From DAORDI01 sp035345895 (GTDB taxonomy: Bacteria > Spirochaetota > Leptospiria > Leptospirales > Leptospiraceae): 12,513 nt of DNA. Each line of letters begins with the position of its first letter. Positions within the stretch are counted from its first letter, which is position 1. Below are positions 5,845 through 12,513 of this stretch, in pieces. The stretch spans positions 1-12,513 of the forward strand of contig DAORDI010000155.1 of assembly GCA_035345895.1 (NCBI GenBank), in the 5' to 3' direction. The notes under the pieces are model-generated. The model ran no database searches, was not told the DNA's origin, and worked only from the letters and a program-made list of their open reading frames with translations. The translations under genes and the position numbers were made by a program.

Positions 5845-7052
5845 TCAATCAGACCGAATTCTAATGCAAATTTAATGATGGAAGAAAGTGCTGCTTCTCT
5901 GGGAAATTTGTGCTCCAGATTAGGTGAACCAAATCTCATTGCCCTGGGGAAGGGTCCATAGGAAAGATCCCAGTGATGACCGTGAAGCATTGCCAGATCA
6001 GTTGCCATAGGAGACTGCACTTTGGAATGCATCTGAGTAACCTGCATATCATTGTTTGCATCATATTTCAGAAGATCCATATAACCTTGAATCTGAAAAT
6101 AAGGAACCTCTGTAACCGAAGTTGATCCGGTGATGTTGAATATCGGAATGTTCAGTTCATCAATCTTTTTCAGATTTTCTTCCAGGAATTCCTTTCTGTG
6201 ATATGTGCACAGATCCAGAAGCGCGCCTTTGATATCGTATTCAGGAAGTCTTCTGATCTGGGAAGGAAGATTTACCAGAGGGGAAACAAGTTTGAGAATT
6301 CCCTCCAGCTGTTCGGGATTGATCTTACTGTCCAGGTGAATATTCTTGGCCGCCTCATACATTGAATTGGCGAGATAAGATCCTCCTGGTGCTCCTGCCC
6401 AGCTGAATATGCATCTGATCCTGTCCTTGAGATCGGGGCGTCTCGAAAGAAGAAACAGCAGATCAGACATTCCCTTGCTGTACGCAATCACAAAAATATC
6501 TTTCGGAGGAAGGGCGCTGTTCTCCGTGATCGGTTCTGCTGATTCATCGAGTCCCTCACCCTTCTCCACTGCTTTCAGCAGATCCTGCATATTCGCCTCA
6601 CAGCCTCTCATTGGATGAGAGTCAGACTGCACGATTTTCAAGGAAAACTTTTTTGAGATCAGGGGAAATTCCTGCCTGAATGCCAGCACAGGAAGAAGTC
6701 CGGTCAGAAGTCCCGGGCAGAAAATCAGAGTCGTATTTTTTACGGGTCTGTTTTCCGGAGCAGGCATCTCCGTCTGCCATTCCTCCGGACCCTCTCCTTT
6801 CAGAAATCGGAATGCAATTTTTTCTCTGTCGGAACGGACATCCTTTCCGAAGAGTTTATTCTCTTCTGCTGCCGCCACTGCATTCGAATCTGCCGATGCT
6901 TCAGAAATAAAAATATTTCTCCATCTGCGTCCCATAAAACCTTTGATCACTTCATTTTCCAGATTCCTCGGATTTTCTCTGATCAGCTCCCTGATTTTTA
7001 CAATCAGTTCCGAATACCTGGCACTCTTTTCCAATGATTTCAAGTCTTCCAT
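5841..7052 (-). CDS. Putative alpha/beta-hydrolase of unknown substrate
   Basis: A 403-residue protein from ATG 7052, chosen because GGGGAAATT precedes it in the same spacing as neighbouring genes. The longer frame to TTG 7127 has no ribosome site. The core looks like an alpha/beta-hydrolase: TTLIFCPGLLTG (strand plus oxyanion loop, about residues 107-118), then the nucleophile elbow IFVIAYSKGMSD with Ser192 in A-Y-S-K-G, where the usual first Gly is Ala. FSWAGAPGGSYLA follows. The catalytic His is probably in LHGHHWDLS (residues 356-364). The acid may be an Asp in YDANNDMQV (about residues 330-338), but this is uncertain. The N-terminal 80 residues are helical and charged and look like a separate region. 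There is no signal peptide or transmembrane helix, so it is probably cytoplasmic. I cannot name the substrate; an esterase or lipase is the default guess. Confidence 0.8.
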   Translation of the reverse strand: MEDLKSLEKSARYSELIVKIRELIRENPRNLENEVIKGFMGRRWRNIFISEASADSNAVAAAEENKLFGKDVRSDREKIAFRFLKGEGPEEWQTEMPAPENRPVKNTTLIFCPGLLTGLLPVLAFRQEFPLISKKFSLKIVQSDSHPMRGCEANMQDLLKAVEKGEGLDESAEPITENSALPPKDIFVIAYSKGMSDLLFLLSRRPDLKDRIRCIFSWAGAPGGSYLANSMYEAAKNIHLDSKINPEQLEGILKLVSPLVNLPSQIRRLPEYDIKGALLDLCTYHRKEFLEENLKKIDELNIPIFNITGSTSVTEVPYFQIQGYMDLLKYDANNDMQVTQMHSKVQSPMATDLAMLHGHHWDLSYGPFPRAMRFGSPNLEHKFPREAALSSIIKFALEFGLID

Positions 7053-7122
7053 AATTTCCCCGTGAATATTTTTTTGCATTCCCATTCTTATTCTCGCGGA
7101 TAATAAAAAAGGCTTTTTTTTA

Positions 7123-7152
7123 TTCAATCTGAAAAAATGCTGGGTGTATAAT
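7123..7152 (+). promoter_or_regulatory. Promoter of the pnt operon
   Basis: A perfect -10 box TATAAT is at 7147-7152. An upstream TTCAAT (7123-7128) at 18-base spacing is a weak -35. An A/T-rich inverted repeat (7102-7124) just upstream could act as an UP-like or bent element. Transcription would begin near 7159, giving a short leader that contains AGGGGAATGAGGG before the ATG at 7180. Confidence 0.6.
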
Positions 7153-7179
7153 CTTGTCCTCTAGGGGAATGAGGGTCTT

Positions 7180-7476
7180 ATGTCAATTGATGAACTGTAT
7201 GTTCTGCTGTATGTGTTTGTCCTGGCTTCTTTTGCAGGACTGGAGCTGATCTCAAAAATTCCGCCTACTTTGCATACGCCGCTTATGTCCGGCTCAAATG
7301 CAATTTCCGGAATTACCATTGTGGGTGCAATTCTCTGTACTGGAATTCAGGGAGAGTACACACTTGTAAGTAAAATCATCGGCTTTCTTGCTGTGATTGC
7401 TGCGACTGTGAACGTAGTCGGCGGTTATATGGTCACTGAAAGAATGCTTAAAATGTTCAAGAAGAAAAAGAAGTAG
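7180..7476 (+). CDS. pntAB: Proton-translocating NAD(P) transhydrogenase, alpha-2 (membrane) subunit
   Basis: A 98-residue, three-helix membrane protein. ELISKIPPTLHTPLMSGSNAISGI (about residues 22-46) is the hallmark of the domain II part of the alpha chain; hydrophobic helices cover about residues 6-21, 44-58 and 65-83, with a poly-Lys C-terminus. With PntB it forms the proton channel that couples hydride transfer from NADH to NADP+ to the membrane gradient, supplying NADPH. The split form (alpha-1, alpha-2, beta) is known from Rhodospirillum rubrum. Here the alpha-1 gene, which carries the NAD(H)-binding domain I, is absent from both sides. The ATG has a GAGGG ribosome site, and pntB begins 6 bases after the stop. 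Confidence 0.95.
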   Translation: MSIDELYVLLYVFVLASFAGLELISKIPPTLHTPLMSGSNAISGITIVGAILCTGIQGEYTLVSKIIGFLAVIAATVNVVGGYMVTERMLKMFKKKKK

Positions 7477-7482
7477 GATCAG

Positions 7483-8883
7483 ATGGACTGGAAAGTACAA
7501 TTAATCAAAATTACATATCTTCTCTCCTCAGTGCTGTTCATTCTGGGAATCAAGCTGATGGGAAAAACAGAGAGTGCGAGAAAAGGGAATCTCTATTCCA
7601 TGATCGCGATGCTCCTTGCAATCGGAGCCACACTGCTTTATAAAAGCGTTCTAAGTTACGAAGAAATCCTCCTTGGACTGATCATAGGAACTGCAATCGG
7701 CGGATATTTTGCAAAAACGGTAGAAATGACTTCCATGCCCGAGATGGTCGCCATCTTCAACGGGGTCGGAGGACTTGCCTCACTGCTCGTGGCGATATCT
7801 GAATTTTACAGGGTAACTCAGGAAGGCCATACTGCTCTTGATTCCATAGGTGCAATTACTATCGGACTCAGCGTGTTTGTCGGCGGGATCACTTTTACGG
7901 GTTCTTACATTGCCTTTGCCAAACTGAACGGCACAATGACCGGAAAAGCAATTATGTTCAAAGGACAGCATCTTTTGAACCTTCTGCTTGCGCTGATTTC
8001 CATGATCATTATAGGAATGAGTGTCGCAGATACAAAGAACCTGAACCTGCAGATTATTCTTTCTGTTCTGTCTCTGATTCTGGGAGTTCTTGTAGTAATT
8101 CCGATCGGCGGGGCAGATATGCCTGTGGTCATCTCACTTCTGAATTCCTATTCCGGTATTGCAGGATGTGCAACTGGGTTTGTTCTGAACAACTATGTTC
8201 TCGTCATTGCAGGTGCCCTGGTAGGTTCTTCCGGAATCATCCTGACAAACATTATGTGCAAGGCAATGAACAGATCTCTTCTGAACGTAATTCTTGGCGG
8301 GTTTGGACAGACTGCAGGCGGAGGAGCGGAAGTGGCAAGTTCTCCTCATGGAAACGTGAAAGAACTTGGAGTGGATGAAGTGGCAATGCTTTTTGACAGT
8401 GCAAGCAGTGTAATCATCATACCGGGATACGGTATGGCAGTAGCCCAGGCGCAGCATACGGTAAGAGAACTGATGAATCAGCTCGAAAAGAAAGGCATTA
8501 CAGTCAAATTTGCAATTCACCCGGTTGCAGGAAGGATGCCAGGCCATATGAACGTACTTTTGGCTGAAGCAGAAGTTCCCTACGATAAACTTGTAGAGAT
8601 GGATGAAATCAACAGTGAATTCTCCAGTACCGATGTGGTTCTGGTCATAGGTGCAAACGATATTGTAAATCCGGCGGCAAGAACAAATCCGGCAAGTCCA
8701 ATCTACGGAATGCCGATCCTGAATGCAGACAAGGCAAAAAATGTCATCATCAGCAAACGAAGCATGGCAGCAGGCTATGCAGGGATTGACAATGAACTCT
8801 TTACCTACCCGAACGCATTTATGTTCTTCGGGGATGCAAAAGCTTCTTTGACCAAACTTGTAAATGCACTGGGAGAAGAGTAA
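7483..8883 (+). CDS. pntB: Proton-translocating NAD(P) transhydrogenase, beta subunit
   Basis: A 466-residue protein of normal PntB length. The N-terminal two-thirds (to about residue 265) is a bundle of hydrophobic helices forming membrane domain II, including MPEMVAIFNGVGGLAS and GGADMPVVISLLNSYSG. The C-terminal domain III binds NADP(H): GYGMAVAQAQ at residues 315-324 (Rossmann turn), HPVAGRMPGHMNVLLAEA from residue 346, GANDIVNPAA, and KRSMAAGYAGIDN from residue 425. All typical motifs are intact, so the subunit should be functional. It works with PntAB and with an alpha-1 subunit not encoded here. A GTAGGA ribosome site overlaps the end of pntAB, indicating translation from the same mRNA. 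Confidence 0.97.
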   Translation: MDWKVQLIKITYLLSSVLFILGIKLMGKTESARKGNLYSMIAMLLAIGATLLYKSVLSYEEILLGLIIGTAIGGYFAKTVEMTSMPEMVAIFNGVGGLASLLVAISEFYRVTQEGHTALDSIGAITIGLSVFVGGITFTGSYIAFAKLNGTMTGKAIMFKGQHLLNLLLALISMIIIGMSVADTKNLNLQIILSVLSLILGVLVVIPIGGADMPVVISLLNSYSGIAGCATGFVLNNYVLVIAGALVGSSGIILTNIMCKAMNRSLLNVILGGFGQTAGGGAEVASSPHGNVKELGVDEVAMLFDSASSVIIIPGYGMAVAQAQHTVRELMNQLEKKGITVKFAIHPVAGRMPGHMNVLLAEAEVPYDKLVEMDEINSEFSSTDVVLVIGANDIVNPAARTNPASPIYGMPILNADKAKNVIISKRSMAAGYAGIDNELFTYPNAFMFFGDAKASLTKLVNALGEE

Positions 8884-8893
8884 ATATTTGTTC

Positions 8894-9859
8894 ATGATGA
8901 AATATGCAGTTCTGTTTTTTCTTGTCTGGGTTCAGTATTTCTGCAGCGGGTGTACAAGCGGACCTACTGGACCAGAACTGCCTGTCAGTCCAAAAACGAA
9001 CGCTTCTCTCAGTCCGGAGTATCTGGCACTGAACGAGAGGATCATTCTGGACTGGTATAAGGGCGACTCGGAAAGAAAGAATGCGCTTGAACTTCTGAAG
9101 GACAGATGCGAAGATATCCTGATCAAGGATTCTCTTTCCTGCTATAATGCAGCAGTACTACTCCGGAAACAGAAACTGGATGAGGATGCATTTCGGTTTG
9201 CAGAAAAAGCAGTCAAGCATTCCCCGGATGATCCGGAATACCAGGGTCTGTTTTACAGCCTGGCATCTAAACTCGGAAAGGTAAATGACATCAGTGCAAA
9301 ATTTCCTGAAACTGGCGGCGCAGAACTTTTTGCAGAAGTGCAGAATCTCTGCAAATCCAATGACAGAATCAAACTTCTTGCGGTTCTGGACGAAATCAGT
9401 TCAAAAGGTCTGCTCAGTTCAAATTCATTTACAACTGGACTTTTAGGAGACTGTCTTTCGAACGAAGAAAAAGCACTGTATATCAAAAAGAATTCACCGA
9501 ACAAGGCAGATTTTGCGTCTCTCTACTATAAGGAGAAGGCTAAGGTTCATCCTTTTTCTCAATTCTGGGATACAGAATACTTTGTTCAGAAAAAAAAGCT
9601 CGAGGATTACAAGGCCGATATCAAGTCCCCTCTTACACGGGAATGGGCCGCCTTCAGAAAATCTGTCAGAGAAAATAATGTCAGAGGAGCAGAGGCCAAT
9701 CTGAGATCTTTCCTTTCCGTTCTGAAAACGGAAAAAGACAAAAAGAAATCAGATAAATCCTATCAGGCAGTCTACAGAGCAGCGTATTTACTGGTGGAAC
9801 AGGACGAATTCTTCAGGAATGTGAGACATCTTCTGAAAGAATTTCCAGATACTCTCTGA
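8894..9859 (+). CDS. Lipoprotein with a TPR-like segment, function unknown
   Basis: A 321-residue protein from ATG 8894. The in-frame ATG at 8864 would overlap pntB and add a charged segment before the signal peptide, so it is unlikely. Residues 1-20 (MMKYAVLFFLVWVQYFCSGC) form a lipoprotein signal with Cys20 in CSGC as the probable acylation site; Cys17 is an alternative. A Gly/Pro/Ser-rich linker (residues 21-41) follows. Residues about 82-115 (CYNAAVLLRKQKLDEDAFRF... SPDDPEY) fit one TPR repeat, and the rest is charged and helical, with a Lys-rich stretch near the end. It is probably a periplasm-facing envelope protein involved in protein contacts. It follows pntB by 10 bases and may share its transcript. 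Its last 47 bases overlap the convergent pdxJ. Confidence 0.82.
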   Translation: MMKYAVLFFLVWVQYFCSGCTSGPTGPELPVSPKTNASLSPEYLALNERIILDWYKGDSERKNALELLKDRCEDILIKDSLSCYNAAVLLRKQKLDEDAFRFAEKAVKHSPDDPEYQGLFYSLASKLGKVNDISAKFPETGGAELFAEVQNLCKSNDRIKLLAVLDEISSKGLLSSNSFTTGLLGDCLSNEEKALYIKKNSPNKADFASLYYKEKAKVHPFSQFWDTEYFVQKKKLEDYKADIKSPLTREWAAFRKSVRENNVRGAEANLRSFLSVLKTEKDKKKSDKSYQAVYRAAYLLVEQDEFFRNVRHLLKEFPDTL

Positions 9860-10571
9860 CTGCAGTTTTCAATCCTGTTAAAAGTGCCCTGGACATCAGT
9901 CTGTGACCGATGGAAACTTCCAGAAGTCCTGGAAGTTTTCTGAACAGTTTCAGATTTTCAGTGTCCAGATCATGTCCTGCATTGATCCCTAATCCTGAAG
10001 AAAGAGCTGCTTCCGCAGCAGTCCTGTATGCTTCAAAGCTTTCCTTTTCCTTTCCTTCAGAATAATTTTCCGCAAACGGTCCAGTGTACAGTTCTATTCT
10101 GTCAGTGCCTGTATTTTTCGCGAGACGGATATTCTCAGCATCAGTTTCCATAAATATGGATACCCTGATTCCCTGTTTTTTAAAAATGCTGATATATTCT
10201 GAAAGAAATTCTCCTTCCGTCTTCAGCTGAAACCCATGATCGGATGTAATCTCGCCCGGAGTCACCGGAACAAGAGTCACCTGATCCGGTGCTGCTTCGA
10301 GAACCAGATCCCTGAATCTCTGACTGGGTTCACCTTCTATATTATATTCAATTTTACTGTTATTGATTCCGTTGTATTCCTTAATCAATTTTTTGAGATG
10401 AAATACATCTGTCCGTCTTATATGCCTTTCATCTTCCCTCGGATGGACAGTAATCCCGTGAACACCTGCATCCATGATGATTTTTGAATATTCCATAAGG
10501 TCAGGAATGTTTCCGCCCCTGGAATTGCGGAGAGTAGCTATCTTGTTTACGTTTACGCTGAGTTTAGTCAA
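9813..10571 (-). CDS. pdxJ: Pyridoxine 5'-phosphate synthase
   Basis: A 252-residue TIM-barrel enzyme that joins 1-deoxy-xylulose 5-phosphate with 3-amino-2-oxopropyl phosphate to make pyridoxine 5'-phosphate in the DXP-dependent vitamin B6 pathway. Family motifs in order are KLSVNVNKIATLRNSRGG, TVHPREDERHIR (catalytic His about residue 43), NIEGEPSQRF (catalytic Glu), LVPVTPGEITSDHG, IELYTGPFAENY, GLGINAGHDLD (active-site His) and SIGHRLMSRALLTGL. The TPGEITSDHG loop replaces the proteobacterial ERREELTTEGG form and is like the version I recall from Bacteroidetes and Leptospira. The start is TTG 10571, which keeps the conserved N-terminus and overlaps the patatin gene's end by 8 bases, a sign of translational coupling. 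Confidence 0.96.
   Translation of the reverse strand: MTKLSVNVNKIATLRNSRGGNIPDLMEYSKIIMDAGVHGITVHPREDERHIRRTDVFHLKKLIKEYNGINNSKIEYNIEGEPSQRFRDLVLEAAPDQVTLVPVTPGEITSDHGFQLKTEGEFLSEYISIFKKQGIRVSIFMETDAENIRLAKNTGTDRIELYTGPFAENYSEGKEKESFEAYRTAAEAALSSGLGINAGHDLDTENLKLFRKLPGLLEVSIGHRLMSRALLTGLKTAVREYLEILSEDVSHS
9914..9940 (+). terminator. Terminator-like hairpin after the TPR lipoprotein, inside pdxJ
   Basis: AAACTTCCAG pairs perfectly with CTGGAAGTTT (10 bp; 9914-9923 with 9929-9938) around a 5-base AAGTC loop. On the plus strand the 3' arm merges into TTTTC. It lies 55 bases beyond the lipoprotein stop and inside the coding region of the opposite gene. On the minus strand the tail is GTTTCC, so it should be weaker for pdxJ. 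Confidence 0.5.
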
Positions 10572-11469
10572 TTCTGCAGAACTCCATTACTTTTTCCTTA
10601 TTTTTCATTGCATCGTATTTGCCCAGTTCATACGTGTCGATCAGTCCTTCCGGATTGGTGTAGTCAAATGAAGTGATCCGAAGAGGTCTCGACGGCTTGA
10701 AAAGCAGAGTATTTTTCAGAACTTCTTCAGACTTGCCGAAGACAGATGTATCATCGTAATAAATTCCTATTTTCCTCGATTCAAGAGGAAATACTTCCAG
10801 AAGGAGATTGTTGAAAAGGCCTCCGTCAAAATAGTATTCATTTTCCACATTCTGAAACGTGACTATCGGCGGAATGCTCGATGAGTTGAGTATAATCTGT
10901 TCCATAATTTCCGGATCTTTCAGATGCTCATTTGTATAAATGACTTCTCTGAAATTCCATTCCTTTGCCAGTTTCTCAACCCGGTTTCCAGGAAGTCCTT
11001 TCATTCTGTCGGCCTCATCCAGAAGATAGGCCTGGCCAGTTTTTGCAATGATCTTGGCCTTGTTGATCAGATCAGTGATTCCCTCCTGCTTGAGCAGTGC
11101 AAGCACAGCCTGAATATAAACCTTTACATTGCTTCCTGTAATTTTATTGAAATCCATCCCGTACCGAATTGTCCTGCGGTATATATTTTCATGAGGAAAG
11201 GGTCTGTCTCCCTTGAGCAGTCTCCTCAGACTGAAATTCTTTTCATTTCTTTTTGTAAGAGATGCAATGTACTCCACTGACTTCTCTTCCGTTTCAGATA
11301 GAATTCCCAGAATCATTGCGGAACCGGCACTCACCCCTGACATTCCCTCAAACCGTACTCCGAAGGTTCTCAGTGCATATCCGAAACCCATTGCATAAAA
11401 TGCCCTGCAACCTCCCCCGGCTGCAGCGAAACACACTTTGTATTCAGGTTTTTTTTCGAAAAACAGCAT
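10564..11469 (-). CDS. Patatin-like phospholipase
   Basis: A 301-residue protein with all patatin landmarks. AAAGGGCRAFYAMG (about residues 15-28) is the Gly-rich oxyanion loop. GVSAG at 45-49 holds the nucleophile Ser47, SSSIPPI (196-202) is conserved before the second motif, and DGGLFNN at 215-221 holds the catalytic Asp215. It should act as a Ser-Asp acyl hydrolase on phospholipids or other acyl esters. There is no signal peptide, so it is probably cytoplasmic or inner-membrane associated. The start is taken as ATG 11469; the frame extends to TTG 11484, which has no ribosome site, so a slightly longer product is possible. It lies between the MBOAT gene (60 bases) and pdxJ (8-base overlap), all on the minus strand and probably one transcript. 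No close functional link to pdxJ is evident. Confidence 0.92.
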   Translation of the reverse strand: MLFFEKKPEYKVCFAAAGGGCRAFYAMGFGYALRTFGVRFEGMSGVSAGSAMILGILSETEEKSVEYIASLTKRNEKNFSLRRLLKGDRPFPHENIYRRTIRYGMDFNKITGSNVKVYIQAVLALLKQEGITDLINKAKIIAKTGQAYLLDEADRMKGLPGNRVEKLAKEWNFREVIYTNEHLKDPEIMEQIILNSSSIPPIVTFQNVENEYYFDGGLFNNLLLEVFPLESRKIGIYYDDTSVFGKSEEVLKNTLLFKPSRPLRITSFDYTNPEGLIDTYELGKYDAMKNKEKVMEFCRID

Positions 11470-11529
11470 AAGAACTGTTTCCAATGTACAGAATCTGATT
11501 CAGAGTGCAAGAGAATTACTCACTCGATT

Positions 11530-12513
11530 TCAGAATTGAAAATAGAAAAACTCTTTCTTTTCAAATGCAGCAAAAAGGCAGAAAATGAAGAACATCAGCT
11601 GAAGATATACAAAACTGAGAGCTGTGCTTTTAGGCGAGTTTTCCGTTTCTTCAAGTTGAATGTCCCCGGTTCTGAACTGATAATACTCTGTGATCAGTAT
11701 CGGTAGTATAAAAAACATTATCCGAAAAAAACTCTCTCCATGAAAATAAACTCCCCCCATATTCCTGATGAAATACATCAGATGTGATCCGTTTTCCACC
11801 CTGAAAAGAAGGAGCCCTAGACCAAACTGGAAAAAAGTATATAATATAAATATAATATCAGTATACATATTCCTCCTGAATGGAAGTCCCGACTTTTCCC
11901 AGCACAGCTGAACAGAATGGGAAATGACCGTTTGAATTCCGCAGTAAATTCCCCAGATGAGGTACCCGTAGGTCGCACCATGCCAAAGTCCTCCGAGGGT
12001 CCAGACAGTCATCAGGTTCAGATACTGCCTCAGAATGCCGAGCCTGTTTCCTCCCAGAGGAATGTACACATAGTCTCTAAGCCAGGAAGAAAGACTCATA
12101 TGCCACCTTGTCCAGAATTCGGACGGAGACTTGGAAAGGAAAGGAAACTGAAAATTCAGACTCAGCTCAAACCCGAGTATTCTTGCAAGTCCTCTGGCCA
12201 TATCCGTATATCCGCTGAAGTCAGCATACACGTAAAATGCAAAGCAGAACGCCGTCCACCATACAAGCCCGTCAGGAATGCTCATTCCTGGCCTGAGAGC
12301 ATAGTCTGAATATACACTCAGATGATCCGCAATAAATGATTTTTTCATTAAGCCGTATGAAAAAAGAAGGATTCCGGACAGGGTCTTTTTTTCAGACAGA
12401 TGTCTGGATGATTCTATCTGAGGAACGAGCTTTTCAGCTCTTTCAATCGGACCGGAAAGAAGAAGAGGGAAAAACAGATCATAGACTGCATATGTCAGCA
12501 GATTTTCCGCAGG
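11530..12513 (-). CDS. MBOAT-family O-acyltransferase, AlgI-like (5' end outside window)
   Basis: The frame is open to the window edge, so the ATG at 12348 is internal and 327 residues of a protein usually near 480 are visible. The sequence starts inside the family core: LLLSGPIERAEKLVPQ, then GLMKKSFIADHL, YADFSGYTDMARGLARILG, FWTRWHMSLSSWLRDYVYIP and GGLWHGATYGYLIWG. The His of WHG (bases 11980-11982) is the invariant catalytic residue, and the WHMSLSSWLRDY segment is also conserved. Several hydrophobic helices surround these. AlgI-type members move acetyl groups across the inner membrane to acetylate extracellular or periplasmic polysaccharides, often with a partner SGNH- or AlgJ-like protein. 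A partner is not visible here but could be upstream. The acceptor glycan is unknown. The protein ends FFYFQF in a hydrophobic helix. Confidence 0.95.
   Translation of the reverse strand, partial: PAENLLTYAVYDLFFPLLLSGPIERAEKLVPQIESSRHLSEKKTLSGILLFSYGLMKKSFIADHLSVYSDYALRPGMSIPDGLVWWTAFCFAFYVYADFSGYTDMARGLARILGFELSLNFQFPFLSKSPSEFWTRWHMSLSSWLRDYVYIPLGGNRLGILRQYLNLMTVWTLGGLWHGATYGYLIWGIYCGIQTVISHSVQLCWEKSGLPFRRNMYTDIIFILYTFFQFGLGLLLFRVENGSHLMYFIRNMGGVYFHGESFFRIMFFILPILITEYYQFRTGDIQLEETENSPKSTALSFVYLQLMFFIFCLFAAFEKKEFFYFQF

Noticed and set aside
7102..7124. AATAAAAAA-GGC-TTTTTTTTATT inverted repeat as a terminator
   Set aside because: The stem is only A-T pairs and lies upstream of both divergent starts, where no transcript needs to end. 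It is better seen as A/T-rich promoter context.
8134..8895. A 253-codon minus-strand frame rich in Cys and His opposite pntB
   Set aside because: It is the antisense shadow of pntB, which has all family motifs. The Cys/His content follows from the reverse complement of Ala/Gly/Met-rich codons, and there is no ribosome site.
10924..11280. A 118-codon plus-strand frame opposite the patatin gene
   Set aside because: It lies within a clear patatin coding region on the other strand and shows no recognisable motif.
11917..12309. A 130-codon plus-strand frame opposite the MBOAT gene
   Set aside because: The opposite strand carries unmistakable MBOAT motifs across the same bases.

Overview
The window looks like a stretch of chromosome from a Gram-negative bacterium, most plausibly a spirochaete of the Leptospira group. 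That assignment is inferred, not proven. The hints are a C-terminal outer-membrane beta-barrel signature, two lipoproteins with relaxed lipoboxes, a three-subunit-type proton-translocating transhydrogenase, a PdxJ with the Bacteroidetes/Leptospira-like 'TPGEITSDHG' loop, and a QueD-like protein whose catalytic Cys is replaced by acidic residues. Coding density is very high: no gap exceeds about 170 bases, and there are no rRNA, tRNA, CRISPR or insertion-sequence features. Several genes appear to start with TTG.

Layout. 1-1734 (+): the end of an outer-membrane beta-barrel protein, then a GT4 glycosyltransferase 3 bases later. 3757-1846 (-): a QueD/6-pyruvoyl-tetrahydropterin-synthase-like enzyme of apparent PTPS-III type, a possible Cys-rich micro-ORF, and a large protein that resembles an HD-GYP domain without its catalytic residues, ending in a hairpin terminator. 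3820-5844 (+): a DUF1858 redox-disulfide small protein, a WYL-domain regulator, and a lipoprotein carrying a complete metzincin-type zinc motif. 7052-5841 (-): an alpha/beta-hydrolase-like protein whose stop codon overlaps the lipoprotein's stop. 7180-9859 (+): a promoter with a perfect TATAAT, pntAB, pntB and a TPR-like lipoprotein. 12513-9813 (-): an MBOAT O-acyltransferase (5' end outside the window), a patatin-like phospholipase and pdxJ, the last two overlapping by 8 bases.

How the parts may work together. The flanks are envelope-related (barrel, glycosyltransferase, O-acyltransferase, lipoproteins). The centre is metabolic or redox (pterin, NADPH supply, PLP synthesis, DUF1858). The most interesting items are: the metzincin lipoprotein; the PTPS-III-type substitution, which suggests a role in folate synthesis; a Cys-rich micro-ORF between queD and the pseudo-HD-GYP gene; an FNR-like half-site pair in front of the DUF1858 gene; a pnt operon without the NAD-binding alpha-1 subunit; and terminator-like hairpins placed inside the opposite gene at two convergent junctions. 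I do not see a clearly new multi-gene defence or mobile system here.
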